From Phaeosaccion multiseriatum (lineage: Eukaryota; Ochrophyta, other classes): a stretch of 64,000 bases of DNA. Numbering within the stretch: position 1 is the stretch's first letter; each line of letters begins with the position of its first letter. The position numbers and the translations under genes were made by a program. The DNA lies in contig OZ218961.1 in assembly GCA_965112735.1 (NCBI GenBank), positions 1,364,001 through 1,428,000 on the forward strand. Reading direction: 5' to 3'. The notes below the pieces were generated by a model. It was not told the origin of the DNA, did not search any database, and worked only from the letters and a program-made list of their open reading frames with translations. Below are positions 39,962 to 53,117 of this stretch, piece after piece.

Positions 39962-41666
39962 TATATGTATATGCTTAGTTTTTCCTTCTTTATATATACT
40001 AGTGTGTGTATATATAGATATGTGGGGTGCATGTGTCCATGTGTAGAGAGACAGTTTCAGCTTCAACTTTTCCCTATCCTTGCCGCTCGTTCTTTGGGTA
40101 TGTGTGTATGCCTCCACCCACCCACCCACCCACCCACCCTCCTACCGAATTACCCACCCACCCACTCACTCACTCACGTGCCCTGCCCCCCCCTATCTCC
40201 TTCATCGACCTTCCCTTCCTTGGGTATGTGTGAATGTGCCCTCATCCCCATGTTCCCGTCTGTATGCCTGTACTCCCCCCATACCCTGTCCTTATGCCCG
40301 CACTCCCCGCTGCCCTGCCTATATTCCTCTATCCCCCTCCTCCATAGGACTTGAGTGCCAATGCGACGGAGACAGTTGAGAGTGAGGTGCTGCCGGATCG
40401 AATCCGACTGGTGGCTGCAGAAGGTGGGTGGTGGGGGGGTGGGTGGGTGGTGTGAGTCGTGTGAAGTTGTTGTCTCTCGTCTCTGCTGCCGCTACTGTGT
40501 GGCTCGTTGGCCAGCTCGTGTGCTGTGTGGTGCCTTTGTCCTCTTCTCTACTCTCCTTTCCTTTCCTCCTCTCCTCTCTTCTGCCTTTCTCTCTCCTCCC
40601 CTCTCCTATCCTCTTTTACCCCTTTTCTCTTCTCCTCTCCCTCCTTCTCTCTCCTCTTCTCTCTCCTCCTCCCTAACCCCCCCCCGCCCTTCCCCCTCTT
40701 CTCCTCGCCTTTCAGGGGGTGAATGGCTGCCTCCCGATGCCGTGGGTGTAGGAGGAGGAGAGGATGGTGCTCCCCCTCTGCCGCCGCCTCCGCCTCCACC
40801 ACCTCCACCCGAGGTAGATGAAGATACAGGGTATGGGGGGTGGCAGACCATTTCTGTGAAGCAGACGACCGAGAGCGAGCGGATCAAGAAGAAGGAGGAG
40901 GAGGCAAAACGGGCGAAGAAGGAAGAGGCTCGGCTGTGGAGGGAGAGGGAGGAGAAGGACAGACAGGACTTGCTGGATGAGGAGGAGTTGGTGGGGGATA
41001 ATGACGTCATCGCCTCCGCTGACCCGAACAACACCGGCATGTATAAAGGTAACGGGTGCGAGGAGGAGGGGGAGGGGGAGGGGGGAGGAGAGGGGAGGGG
41101 AGAGGGGGAGGGGAGGGGAGCGGAGGGGAGAGGGGGGCGACGAGGCGTTGAGGGTGGGATTGGGGTAGGGGTAGGGGGTGGAGTTGCATTGAGAACTGAG
41201 GAAGGGGGGGGGGGGGGTCTGAGGAGAGGGAGTGAGGGGGAGGGGCGTCGTGGGGGTAGTCGAAGATGGGGCGGAGGGTAGAGGGAAGATGGGAGACGAG
41301 GGGAGATGGCAGCAGAGCGCGGAGAGTGGATGGCAGTGGATGGCATTAACCGTTTTGTCTTTCCCTGTGTCTCCCTACTCTCTGTGTGTTTGTGTTGTTA
41401 CACGTGCCCTACCCACCCCATACACCCCCAACTTTCGACGTGTCCGATGCGCAGGTGTGAAACTGTCGGCCAGCGGCGGCAGCAGCGTAGTGAAGAAGGA
41501 GACACAGGAGCGGGAGGAGGCCCCTCCACCCTTCCTGTCTGGGCCGGGGGGGGCGGAGGGGGCGGAAGGAGCGGTGGTGGGGTTCAAGAAGAGAAAGGGG
41601 AAAGGCAATGGAGGGGGAGCTGGCGCCAGAGCAAAGTTCAGAAGAAAGTCCGACAATGCGACCTGA
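38668..41666 (+). CDS. WBP4/FBP21-like splicing factor with U1-type zinc finger (6 exons)
   Basis: Exons 38668-38904, 39011-39350, 39721-39869, 40348-40423, 40716-41048, 41455-41666 join in phase (448 aa). Residues about 10-45 form a U1-C/matrin-type C2H2 finger: YWKNQGQYYCKVCNAWMTN...HHNNGKRHKE. Then come a helical basic segment, proline-rich runs (PPPPPPPPLP) and VYKVKGQWFLDAKKH. A Tudor-like stretch follows (CQLFLEAGEGQWVDALILSVKK, VLVKCEVAYYQ), then a charged coil and a C-terminal GFKKRK...KFRRKSDN. The finger plus FKKRK tail is the signature of WBP4/FBP21, a spliceosomal B-complex protein. The tandem WW domains of animal WBP4 are absent here. Inference: a nuclear pre-mRNA splicing factor. 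Confidence 0.8.
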
Positions 41667-41690
41667 TCGACAGGGACGGACTGAGAGAAA

Positions 41691-41741
<51 letters not shown>

Positions 41742-42913
41742 AGGGAGGGAGGAAGAGAGGGGAAGAGAGAGAAAGCGCGCAGACGCAATTTACCTTCGGG
41801 ATGAAGGTCCTGAAGTTCACCCTTCAGCACTGCTGTTTAGCACCCTTCAACAGAGCGACACACAGTGGCGGTGCGGTGTTGTGAGCCTCCCTCCGCCCTG
41901 GGGAGCCAACCGAGGACACAACACACAACACAGAACGCACTCTCAGTCAAGGGCACCGTCGCCCCTGCACCCTTCATCACCCCAAGCAAACAGAGCAATG
42001 GACTGGAGGCGTCAGCAGAGGGGAGGGGAAAGGGGGAGGGAGGGTAAGGGAGGAGAGGGGAGGAGAGGCCTCACTCTTCACTCGCCATCCCCCCGTCGCG
42101 CGGTGTTGCACAGCAGTCTTGTCAGTGAGTGAGTGAGCGAGTGAGTCAGTCAGTCAGTCAGTCAGTGGGGTAGTGAGTGAGTCAGTGAGTGAGTGAGTGA
42201 GTGAGTGAGTGAGTGAGTGAGGCAACCCGCCCCTCTCCTGCCTTTAGGCCTGCTCAGGAAGGAGGGTGTGAGAGGGAGAGAAGGAGAGGGACGGATTTCT
42301 CTCCTCACTTTCCCAGTTAGGAGGGTGTTCAAGGGAGAGAGATGGATGGTCTTTTCCTCACGTTCCCGGGCGGGAGGATGTGAAAGAGAGACACGATAGA
42401 TCAATGGTTCTCTCCTCAGGAGAGAGGTGAGTGGTTCCTTGGGTTCCCTCCAAGGGCCCGGGCAGGTGGTCAGCCCCCCCACCACGGAGACGGAGGTGGC
42501 GCGCGCACACACGGGGTGTGGAAAGCAGCGTAGCACCAATTGGTGATGCACCACCAGCAGCAGCAGCAGCAGCAGTAGCAGCAGCAGCGGCAGTAGCAGT
42601 GGGTGATGCCGCAGTAGCAGCAGCAGTAGTTGGTGATACAACAGGCACTTGGCCGTGCAGGAGTGAAGTGGAGTGGAGAGGAAGGAATGCACCTATTCTA
42701 CTCTGCTTGTATCGTGTATTGAAGGAAAGGAGAATAGAAGGGAGAGGGGCAGAGTACTGTCTACTGACACTCTCCACTTTCTTTGTCGTGTACAGATGTA
42801 TTTATTATTTATAGATTTATCATTTCCCCTCCTTTGTGTCTACTTGACTGAATAACTACCTCCCTTCTTCCGTCCATTCTTCCACCAGTCACACGGTCAC
42901 TCACTCACTCTTC
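41667..42913. repeat. Repeat-rich convergent intergenic region
   Basis: Holds (GA)n at about 41697-41735, (GTGA)/(GTCA)n at about 42122-42220 and a CAG/GCA-rich stretch at 42550-42640. The last contains three copies of the dispersed TTGGTGATRC motif (42538, 42594, 42628). ORFs here are composed of these repeats, and no gene is supported. Confidence 0.7.
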
Positions 42914-45900
42914 TCACTCAGTGTGTACTGCAAGAGGCTCCATCTCCTCCGGGTGGTCCTCCGGATGGTCATCCGCCTCAGTCTCACCGTCGCCAGCCAC
43001 AACAGTAGCTGAGGTGCTCGCACCACCCCCCCTCCCCCTGCCCCTCCCCTCTCCACCTCGAACTCCTCCTCCTCGTCCTCCTCCTCCTCCTCCTCCCTCG
43101 TCCTCCTCCTCGTCCTCTTCCTCCTCCTCCTCCCCATCCCCTCCCACCCCGTCCGTCTCGGGTATGCGCCGCATGACATCAAGGCGTTGGTTGCGCTTCT
43201 TCGCCTTCTTGCCTTTCTTGGTCTTTGGGCCGTTGCGCTTGGCTCGGTTCTGGGCTCGGGTCTTGCTTGCCTGGGTCGTGACACAGCCGCAGCAGTTGGT
43301 GTTGACATTAGTTTGTGATATAGCAGTTGGTGATTCGGAACCAGTTTGGTGAGGTCAAAGGAGGAGGAGGAGGAGGAGGAGGAGGAGGAGGAGGGGAAAC
43401 GTACAACAATGTGTATGATAGTGGGACGTTCATGCGGGGGCGTTCACAGCTGTTTTACGACTGTCGATCTGTCTTGCAAGAAGAGTAAGAGAAGAGCAAC
43501 AAACACTGCACCCTACAAAACATGAGAGTCAGGGTGAATACGGACTTGTCCAGCTCTTACCTGCATAGCACTGGATCTACCCCAACCTTGCCCCAGGTCC
43601 AGAGGCGCTCCTACCCCTTGCTGCTGCTGCTGCCCGTCCATTGCCATCCCCCCCTTCTGCCCCTGTTGCTGACCCTGCTGCTGCATCAGCAACGGCTGCT
43701 GCTGCCCCAGATGCTGCCCAAGGGTCTGGAGAGTGGAGCCTTGGTCGGGGGTTTGCAAGGACGCATACATCTGCTGTACCACCAACTGCTGCTGTTGCTG
43801 CAGGTGGTCGTAGCTGCCAGCATTCCCCATTGACACAGACCCCGCCTTCGATGAAGATGAAGAGAGAGCCCCGCCCTCACCTCCTCCCTCGGTCCTCCCG
43901 CGCCGCAGCTTCGGACTCCCAAGGAAGGAGGCGCTACTTGCATGCGCCTGGGCCTTGGCCCCGCCTCCCACAGCAGTTGGTGAGACAGTAAGAGCTGCTG
44001 CTCCTGCCCCCTCCTCCTCCTCCCCATCTTCTCCTGTCGCTCCAGCGGCTGCCGCTGCTACTGCCGCCGCCGCCGCTGACGCTGCTGCTGCTACTACCGT
44101 TGCTGCTCCTGCTACTCCCGTAGCCTTGTGTGCCTTGCTACCCACCCCGCCGCCTCCCAGTGCGGTCGGAAGCCCATTCATAGATGTCGTAGAGAATGTA
44201 GAAGACGATATGTCGGGGGGCCTCCGCACCTGAAGCGCGGCCATCTCTGGCAGACGCTTGGACAGGAGAGAGGGGACCTGCACACGCACAGCTGCAGCCG
44301 CCGAGGGCCCTGATGGATCCAGTGGTGGACGGATTGATCGGTCGGTGTGGTGTGGATGGAGCAAGGAGGGAGGGAGGCAGGTCGGAGAGGGCGAACGGGC
44401 AGCATGGCATTCATAGCACACAACCTGCAAGAGACTCACTCCCTAACCTACACACTCCTTCCGTAAGGTTACGTACTACGTACCTCTGGCTGCGTTGAGG
44501 AGACGCATGACCTTCCGTGACTTATACTGCAGGTGCAAGGCGATGCTCCTCTGCCTCTGCATCCTCTCCCTCTGTCTGTGCTGCATGCGTGTGAAGTGCT
44601 CTTCCAGGTCTTCTTGGTACAGTTCGTGCCGGGCCCGCATCAGCTCCAGCCGCACCTGAGAGTGAGAGGGGGGGGAGAGGGGAGGGAAGAGAAGGGAAGA
44701 GGAGGGGAGAGGGAGGAAGGGAGGGAGGGAGGAAGGGAGGGAGAGGGTAGAGGAGGGCTCTGCCGTCAATACTTGCACCTCTCCCTCTCATGTGCGAAGG
44801 AAGACTTCAGAGTCCCACACATACACACACAACAGAGATAGAGGAACCGGGGGGGGGGGGGGGGCGATGGGGAGCGACAAGAGAGGAAGACATCACAGAG
44901 AGAGGGAGAAGGAGGAAGAGAGAACAAATCCGAGTGACTCGTACGACTCGCGCACCTTCTGGCGCATGCTCATGACCCGGTGATGAGTTCGAAGGTTGTT
45001 GACGGACGATTCAGTGAGGTACACCTGTGAATCCTCCTTGCCGGGCTCCACGTGTTCCACCTTCATACACAACAGATGGCAAGGGATGGCAGTGGATGGG
45101 AGGGGAGGGGACAGGAGGGTGTTTGGTGGGGGGGGGCTGCTGGGCCCCGGGACGGGGACGATGGCAGTGGATGGAGAGGGAGGGGACGAAGAGAGGAAGG
45201 GAGGAAGGGAGGGGAGGGGAAGGAGGGGGGGAGGGAGGGAGGGAGGGGAAGGGGGGGTAGAGGGAGAGAGGGAGGGAGAGACGGAGGGAGGGAGGGAGGG
45301 AGGGAGGGAGGGGACGAGGGAGAGAGGAGAGAGGGGGCGAGAGAGGGGGTGAGAGGCAGGGGGCAAGTCACTGACCTTAACCTCGACGTTGCCGTGCTGA
45401 ATGATTTGCTTCTTGGTCTGTTGCATATGCACCTTCTCCCGCACGTAGTGGCTGTACAGGTACTTTTGCATCAGAATCTGAGTCATCGGGGCAAGGGAAA
45501 GACAGACCAGATTGATGCAGCAGGGGGGGGGGGGTAAAGCGTCGCCCGGCACGTCACAGCACAGTAATGCACAGTAGGAGCGACGCAGACAGAAGGAATA
45601 GCAGGAGGTTGGGTGTAATTAGTGTGTGTGTGTGTGAGTAATATTGATAGGGAAGGATAGCGAAGCAGGTCCGGCATTATCAGGAGGTGCTTACATGAGA
45701 CACAAATGACACGTAGAGATAAAAGGGATGGACGGACGGAGGGAGGGAGGGAGGCACCCACGCACCCACCCACCCACCCACCCTCCCACCCACCCACCAC
45801 CCCTCCCACCCACCCTCCAACCCACCCACCCCACTCCCACGCACCCACACGCACCTGATGCTCTCGCTGCTGCTCCCTCGCGTCGAGCACCTGGTCCAGC

Positions 45901-48117
45901 AACTGCTGTTGCAACACCTCCACATGCACTCTCATCCTGTTGAGTGTTCGCATCAGGGACGCCTTGGGAGGCTCTCCGCCATCACCATCCCCTTCTCCGT
46001 CGACTCCCACCCCGACCCCGACCGCCGCCGCCCCCACCCCCACACCACCGCCGATGACTCTCTCTCCGCCACTAGAGGCAGCCCCGGCGGTACCCCCTCC
46101 TGCTGTACCACCATCAACGGCAGTAGCAGCAGCAGCAGGACCAGAGGCTGCCGCTCCTGCTGCTGCTGGCGCCGCCTGCACGGAAGACGGACCTCCTTCT
46201 CCGTTGGCTGCCTTCTGCTGCCCTCCTACTCCACCCTCCTCTCCTCCTCCTCCTCCTCCTCCTCCTCCGCCATCGCCCGATCCGGAACCCTCATCGGAGG
46301 AGGCGATGCTCAATGCATCCTCTCTCCTGGAAGAGGAGCCCGAGCCCGACAGCGTCAGAGAGGCAGCTGCGGCTGCAAAAGCGCCCCCAACTCCCTCATT
46401 CGTCCGTGCAAAGAACTTCGGAATGAGTCCATTGGGCAGTGCTTTCCGCTTCTTGCCGTTTGTTTTCCTCCACCGTGTCATGAACGATGACCCAAATCGC
46501 TCGTCCTCGTCTTCCTCCTCCTCCTCTTCCTCCTCCTCGTCTTCGTCCAGATCCAGACCCAGATCCTCGTCCTCCTCATCGTCGTCATCACCACCAGTGA
46601 GCACTATTCCCACTCCTCCAACAACTCTAACCCCCCCCTCGGCTCCTTCTGCTTCTGCTTCTGCTTCCTCTTCGTTCACCCCCCGCCCCTCCCCCTCCAC
46701 TTCCCCCTCCTCCCCCCCACCGTTGGCCCGTCTTCTTCTCATACTGATAGCTGCGGTTCCTCTCCCTGGACCCCCTCTTCCCATCCCTCCCTCCTGAGAG
46801 GTCGACGGCCTCACTATGACGTCTCTCTTTATTAACCTCGACAGCTCACTTTTGCTCATGATTTCTCCGTCGCTCTCCGCACCTGCCCCCCCGCTACTAT
46901 TGTCCTCGCTGCTCTCCTTCTCATCTTCTCTTTCCTCCCCTCCCCTGAGACTGAAACTGTCGTAGTCGCCGGATGATGGCGGGGCGTCGCTTGCAGCAAG
47001 AGGGGTTGATGTTGCTGTTGCTGTTGTTGTTGCTATCAGAGGTAGAGTTTGGCCCGCATCACCAGCCGATTGCCTAAGAAGGGGGGGGGGGGGCGAAAGA
47101 GAGAGATAGAGAGGGAGAGAGGGAGAAGAGAGGGGTTGTGGGAGACAGGAGGGAGGGGGATGAAGAGCGGAACGGAACAAGAGCACTGGAGAAGCATGCA
47201 TAGAAGACCGATACTCTGGGGGCAGGGCGAGCGCTGGGAGGAAGGGCGTTGAGGGAGGCTCTCTCCTTGGGGCGCGTGGGAAAAACAACACCAGGCAACC
47301 CTTCTCTACTAGATAAGACCAGGCAGCCCCGCTCTACCTAACCCTCTATACTAGGTTAGACCATACAAGAGCAGGCAAGGCTTCTCTATTCAGTCGGCTC
47401 GGTCCCTAGAGTCATCTTTAAGGGACTCTGCTCGTGTGTGTGCTGCAGTGAGATTCATTCATCTCCTTACCCGCACATGTGTTTCTCGCTGGCCTCCGGA
47501 GTCGAGAATGGAGCGGTGCTGCTTCCGTCCCTCTCGCCCTCCTTACTCTCCATGTCCATACCCGCCGCCCCTTGTGCTGTTTCCGCTACTGCCTGTCTAG
47601 CCTCCCCCACTGCTGCAAGGCCCGGTGCCGTTTCTCCTCCTCCTGGTGTTGCTGGTGCTACCGGCGGTGGAGTTGGTTTGTCTGTAGGGGCCGAGCGAAT
47701 TTTGCTGTTGCCGCTGGTGCCCTCCCCGCCCCGTCCTCGTTCCACTACATCTCCATGCGTACTACCATTCCTGTCCTCGAAGAATCGGCTCCTCCCGCTG
47801 CGCTTCCTCCGTAACTCGCCCCACCTCCGCGCGGTCGAGCCCCCCACGCTGGCTGTGCTGGCGCTGTTGTCGCTGTTGCTGACGGGTGAGGACAAGGAGG
47901 AGCCCCCCTCACCTTTCAGGAAGCCCCCTCCCTTCCATGACAGGCGGAAGCGACTTCTTTTGGGCTGGGCTGGTAGAGATTTGCTGCTCAAGGAATGAAC
48001 AACAAGGGAAGGGGGGTCAGTTGGGGGGGTGTGAGAAAAGAGGGACGAGCACCGCTCCGCAAGAGCTCGGGACAGTCACCTGAGGTCAGACGTCGATCGA
48101 CCAGACCTCGAAAACAT
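42914..48117 (-). CDS. Large acidic/basic coiled-coil protein, probably nuclear (8 exons)
   Basis: Exons 48080-48117, 47471-47983, 45855-47073, 45376-45477, 44956-45060, 44484-44655, 43561-44291, 42914-43270 join in phase (about 1078 aa). The N-terminus MFSRSGRSTSDLSKSLPAQP is Ser/Arg-rich and acidic tracts follow. A helical core spans exons 3-6: MRVHVEVLQQQLLDQVLDAR, ILMQKYLYSHYVREKVHMQQ, LTESSVNNLRTHHRVMSMRQ, RARHELYQEDLEEHFTRMQ, LHLQYKSRKVMRLLNAAR. Next comes an Ala/Gln-rich exon, and the end is Lys-rich (RAKRNGPKTKKGKKAKKRNQ), suggesting a nuclear signal, followed by an acidic tail. I do not recognise the family. The helices may be a conserved oligomerisation region. It is divergent with the membrane-protein gene, 453 bp apart. 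Confidence 0.65.
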
Positions 48118-48570
48118 GGGCTCTCTCCGCCCAGAGGCAGGACGCGTCTCACAGCATCCGGAGAGCTTCCATCAAAGGCCGCCGGGGAGAAGGTAGGAGG
48201 AGGTGAGAGGAAGGGGGAACTCAATTCTGATTTCCCTCCCTCTCTTGCTGCTGCTGCTCTATCCCCCCCGTCTACTACTACTGCTTCCAATGGTATTGGG
48301 AAATCGACACACACAGGCCGTCCAGCAGGCGTCTCGGGTCAACGCAAAGACGAAGGGGCCTCACTCACTACAAAATTATCCCTCCCCCCCCCCACCTGAA
48401 ATTGATGAAATTCCCTGTGGCCTTAAAGTGCCATCGGTGAGAACGTTGGTGATTGGATTGGGGGAAAAAAAAACAAGAGAAGGATGCGTCGATACAAGCA
48501 TCAAAACAGCAGCAGTGGCCCGTAGTAGGTGGCCTGACCATGGTCCCTCCTGCTTAGCGTAATTGTCGCT

Positions 48571-50805
48571 ATGCGGAGAGAAGCAGCAGTCGCTGCTGGC
48601 ATGGCGGAGCGCCAGTCCTCCGCATTCGGCGATGACCCAACTCCTCGCAATGGCAATCTCCTCCGCGTCAATTCCGCCTTTTCACAAGGCCCGCTCGAGA
48701 TTGGGGAGAGCGAGGATGCCCCTCTGATTAGTCAATCCTCTACCACAACCACGAGAACCTACAGGTGTGCAGGTGTGCGGAGACCACTCCTAGACAGATG
48801 GAGGTGCTCAATCCCTTGTGCTGTTGCTCCACGTCCCTTCTCGTGCGTGTTCTCATTGTGTTATCGGCTGCTGTTGATGGTGGTGCTGTATCAGGCGGAA
48901 GCCTTCGATCTTCGTACGAGTGTGCCAAGGCTGCGGCCTCTCGCTCCTCAGCCTCGTGCTGCTCGTGTTAATCATGAGCAAGGTAAGCACGAAAGAGGGG
49001 ATTCAGCCCATGTGGAGAGAGAGAGAGAGGGGGGGGCGGGGGAGAGAGACACACGAGACATACAGAGAGGGAAAGAGAGGCACAAGAGATTGAATGTGCG
49101 TGTGAGAGAAACGAACTGAGAGACCTTCATCCTCTTGGCTGGCACCGCGACGCCCCCCACTGCTAACAAGCCCGTCCCGCCTGTGTATCTCGCCTCTTGT
49201 CTCCTCCCCTTCGGAAGGTGGAGCGTTCTCAAGTGAACGTCGTAAGAGACGAGCTCGTGGAGATGCTCAACGGTGCCACGTACCACCCCCTGCAGGAAGG
49301 CGTGTACGACAAAGAAGCGGCGGGCGCAGAGGGGGAGGTGAGCACGGGGGGAGGTGGCAGAGGGGAGGAGGAGGAGGAGGAGGAGGAGGAGGTGGTGGTG
49401 GTAGTGGTGGTGGTGGTGGTTTTGTTGGTGACTGGTTCGACATGATAACTGAAGTCCAGTAGACTGAGCCTGAAACTGGAATTTCCCCCCTACTCGTTCT
49501 CTTTATTCTCCGTCCATCCCTCCACCTCAGGCATGCCCCTTGGTGTATAGCGTTAAGCCGCAGGGGGGGGGGGGAGGCGCCTTGGTGCAGCTGCCGGAGA
49601 ATCAACTTGTCCTGCTGGGCACCCTGGTCGTGCGTGTGTGCGACTGCGTGTGCACGGTAGAGGAAGGGGAGGGGGAGGAGGAGGAAGAAGAAGAAGATAA
49701 GGAGAAGGAGGAGGAAGAGAAGGAGAAGAAGAAGCCGCACAGGCAACACGGCACTGGTATATCACCACCTCGCCGCCTCTGGAACGGAGGAGGAAGAGGA
49801 AGAGGAAGAGGAGGGAGGGAGTTGCGTGTATGTGAGGGAGCGGAGGGTATGCTGGACGAGATGTTCAGAGGCGCGCATGTCATCGTAGAGGGCGATGGTG
49901 GGTGGTTCTACGACTGGTTCTCTTCCCTCACTAAGGTGGGTTGGTCACTCAGCCCCCGCTCTCGCCCTCTTCTCTCTTCTCCTCTGTCTCTCTGTCTCCC
50001 TGTCTCTCTTCCCTTACTCTCTCTCTCCCTACGCCCCACACAACGCTCGCGTGCCATGAATGCTTTGCTACATTGTTCGATTCTTTTGCATTGCCTACCT
50101 TGCCTTGCCTTGCCCCACCCATACACCTCCACTCTACCCTTGCCCTGCCTACACACTTGTACTCTACTCTGCCCTAACCCATTCACCGCTACTCTGCCTT
50201 GCCTTGCCTTGCCTTGCCCCCCCCCCCCCTCAGGCCTACGAGCGCATCTCCAGCCACGAAACTTTGTTGCCCTCGTACGGTGTGCCCGAGGGACGCGTTC
50301 TGCGCACGCTGCTCACAGGCACGGATCAGTTCGAGGTGAGTTTCGGTTTCAGTTTCAGTGTTTCTGTTTGCAGCTGGGCTAGAAAAGGTCCCACGAAAGT
50401 TCCACTTGGTGTTCGTTCGCATGGCTCCATTTCTGACCATTCATGGGGTCAATGTCGACATCGACATTGACACTGGTTCATTACGAGGTCACCTAAAGTG
50501 AAAGTGGAACGCACAAACCCGTCTCGTCCGCTCAGGACACATGGTTCCAGTTCGAAGGGGCCAATTGGAACCCCTTACGGCACCCGCTGGACAGCCTCAT
50601 CCACATGTTCAACTACGTGGAGTACAAGATGGGAGGTGAGGCGTCGTCATTTGTTGTCGCTTATCTATCCTCTTCCATGATCCCTCTCCCCTTCGTCCCT
50701 CCTTTTTCCTTTCCTTTCTCCTTTCCTAAAGGAGGGCTGGGACTGAAGTAGGTATGGGGTGGGGGTGGATCCGGATTGATCTAGAAACAGAAACAAGTAG
50801 AAAGC

Positions 50806-50836
<31 letters not shown>

Positions 50837-51166
50837 AGACACGTGCCTGGCCTGACCTTGCCCCTGTGGCCCTCCCCCCCCCCCTTCTCACCGCCTGCTC
50901 TTCCCCTGCGTTTGCTACACGTAATCGTACGTAATCTTAGGCCGCCAGATCGGCCCTCTAGGCACTTCTGAGCACACGGACAGAGCCCCAATCCTCACCA
51001 CCTTTGATGGCTGCGTGGGCCGGGGGCGGCTACACGAGGCGGACGAGGCAGATGGAGATGGAGCGGATGGCAGCAAACGGCCTCCTGATGGGGACGAGGC
51101 AGCAGGGCGGGGAAGAGGCGGCGGAAGGGCGCTACAGCAGCGATTTGCCATTCGTCTCTCATCCAG

Positions 51167-51211
<45 letters not shown>

Positions 51212-51317
51212 ACCTATTATTGTAGACAAGGGAGCCTCCCTGCGCGGACAACGGCAGCAGTTGGTGGTACAGCATGAGGAGCTGAGAGGAGCAGGGCCGG
51301 GGTCCGGGGTGGAGTGA
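48571..51317 (+). CDS. Single-pass membrane protein, unrecognised family (7 exons)
   Basis: Exons 48571-48764, 48895-48982, 49218-49337, 49531-49935, 50234-50335, 50536-50635, 50941-51317 join in phase (461 aa). A cytosolic-looking N-terminus (IGESEDAPLISQSS) leads to a single membrane helix, CGLSLLSLVLLVLIM, at about residues 77-92. The remainder would be lumenal or extracellular (type II): VNVVRDELVEMLNGATYHPL, ALVQLPENQLVLLGTLVVRV, GWFYDWFSSLTKAYERISSH, WNPLRHPLDSLIHMFNYVEY, GPLGTSEHTDRAPILTTFDG. An acidic EEEEEEDKEKEEEE tract and a poly-Ala run near the end look like microsatellite expansions. The frame chosen across exon 2 is the only one that joins both neighbours. TMEM43-like proteins were considered but not matched. 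Confidence 0.65.
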
Positions 51318-52056
51318 GCCTCTGGCTACGACTGCTGCTGCTGCTGCTGCTGCTGCTGCTCAACATTACGACTCTTCCCTGTGCCCCACAAGGTGTGAAG
51401 CAGACGAATGTCAAGCAGACCAAGACCCACCTGGGGCGCCAGCTGGGACCTTCCACCACCAACCACGGAAGGAAGGAAAGAAGGAGGAGGAAAAGGAGGG
51501 GGTCCGTGCACGTCCCCGCAACAACAGCACAGCCTCCTCGGCGATGGGCGCTTTTCTGCAGAGCTCGGTCGCTACTACTGCAACGCTGCTCCGGCAAGGA
51601 CGACCGAGTGGTGCGGCTCCGAAGCCCCCCCTTCTTCCCTCGTCTCTCTTAACACCCCCATGGACTGGGATGATATGGTCAGAAGGCCACAACCGGAGAG
51701 CAGGAGAGGAGGCGGTGCAGGAGAACAGGAGGCAGTGGTTACTTGGCCACTCTGAATCCGTGTCGTGCCGTCCGTTCATGGAGATGGAGAGCCCTCTCGC
51801 GCACTCCAATTGGAGGTCCATAGAGAGTCAGTCCTGTCCCACCGCCTCCAATGAGATGGAGAGCCCTCTCGCATGCCTCCAATTGGAGGTCCACTTGGCG
51901 GGCGACGAAGCGGCTGCTGTGCTGGCTAATGCGCTGGCTAGGAGCTAGCTGTGAGGGCTGCTCTGGCGCAAATTCGTTGTGCCCTGTCCGTGTAAATAAG
52001 CGTAGGAGAAAGGACTCCAGCTGGGCTGGGCTGGGCATGGTCGGGGTCTTGAGTCT
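51318..52056. other. Convergent intergenic region with an imperfect 73-nt duplication
   Basis: Lies between the membrane-protein stop and the RING-gene stop. GATGGAGAGCCCTCTCGC...CCAATTGGAGGTCCA occurs at about 51783 and again at about 51856. A (CTG)n run lies at about 51332-51360. No coding evidence. Confidence 0.55.
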
Positions 52057-52990
52057 TCAGCTTCCGTCAAGAGGGGAGGGGGCGGAGTTATGTGGCGGCT
52101 GCTGGCTGAGTTCTCCGCGATATTCAGGGGGGGCGAAGCGATGGGGCGGCTGCTGGCTGAGCTCTCCGCTGCTGTTCAGGACGGGCGCTCGACAATTGGG
52201 ACAGACGGCGGAGCGCACGAGCCTGTCGAGTAGAGACACGGGAAAGGAGCAAGCATCTGGTTAGAGAGAGAGGGAGGCAACAGTTCATCGATTTATAATT
52301 TCAATGAATTGAGTTTAACTGACTGACCATTTGCATATGCACGCCTGGTGGAAGGCGTGGCCACACGGCAAGCGTAGTAGGTGCATCAGCTGCCCACGGG
52401 GACTCTGGTGGAGTAGAGACAGGCAAATGGCGCAATCTGACCGCTCTGCATGCGATGGTGAGGCTGCATCCTCCTTCCCTGCTGGTTGTTCTACCAGCTC
52501 GACCAGTTGCACGCAGAGCGTCGCGGGCACCCCCCCATGGTGTTGCACAGCTTCATCTAGACGACCCACCCGAGGAGGGGGCCATGGAGCACCCCCACTC
52601 TCAACGTCCTGCATCGCGGTAAGGCAAGCGTCCGAGTTGAGGGGGGGGGCGAGGGGCAAGGAAGATACAAGGCGGGCTGGTGCGAAACTCACCTCCCAAA
52701 ATGAGTTCCACTCCTCTCGAAGATACGCAGAAATTCCCTCTGCATCGCCTTCCTCGTCTCCCTCTTCACGGTCCAGCTCGTCACCCGTGTAGTCTTCCAT
52801 CGTCTCCCACTCCATCTCCTTCAGTGGAGTGATCGGGGGAGGCAAGAGAGGAAGCGAGTGAGTTGTTGGATGATTTGCCCTACAGAAGAGCGGGAACTGA
52901 ACTCACCGGATCGACGAAGGAAGACATGGGGTAGTACGGTAACCCGGAAAAGTACCTTGTCGCCGGCATCCCGGCCATCATTTCCGTCAT
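52057..52990 (-). CDS. RING-H2 finger protein, likely E3 ubiquitin ligase (4 exons)
   Basis: Exons 52907-52990, 52693-52818, 52328-52608 and 52057-52222 join in phase (218 aa). It starts MTEMMAGMPATRYFSGLPYY, followed by an acidic linker. The RING-H2 domain spans the last intron: CAICLSLLHQSPRGQL, then LPCGHAFHQACICKW, and after the splice LVRSAVCPNCRAPVL. The Cys/His spacing C-x2-C...C-x-H-x2-H-x2-C...C-x2-C is complete. The tail contains a duplicated GELSQQPPH. Known: such domains recruit E2 enzymes. No membrane segment is seen, and the substrate is unknown. Its start lies 127 bp from the divergent LRRVS-repeat gene. Confidence 0.82.
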
Positions 52991-53117
52991 CCCCTTCTTC
53001 GTTTGGATCAGGGATCAGTTGGGTTGAAGTGAATGAAGGGGGAAGAAAACGGAAACTGAAACTGTAACCGCCATCATCCTGGCTCCAAAGACGTGGACCC
53101 TGTTGGGGGAGAAAAAA

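Noticed and set aside
51408-51950. Frames of 112-136 codons on both strands between the membrane and RING genes
   Set aside because: They overlap each other, contain an imperfect 73-nt duplication, and have no splice or family support.
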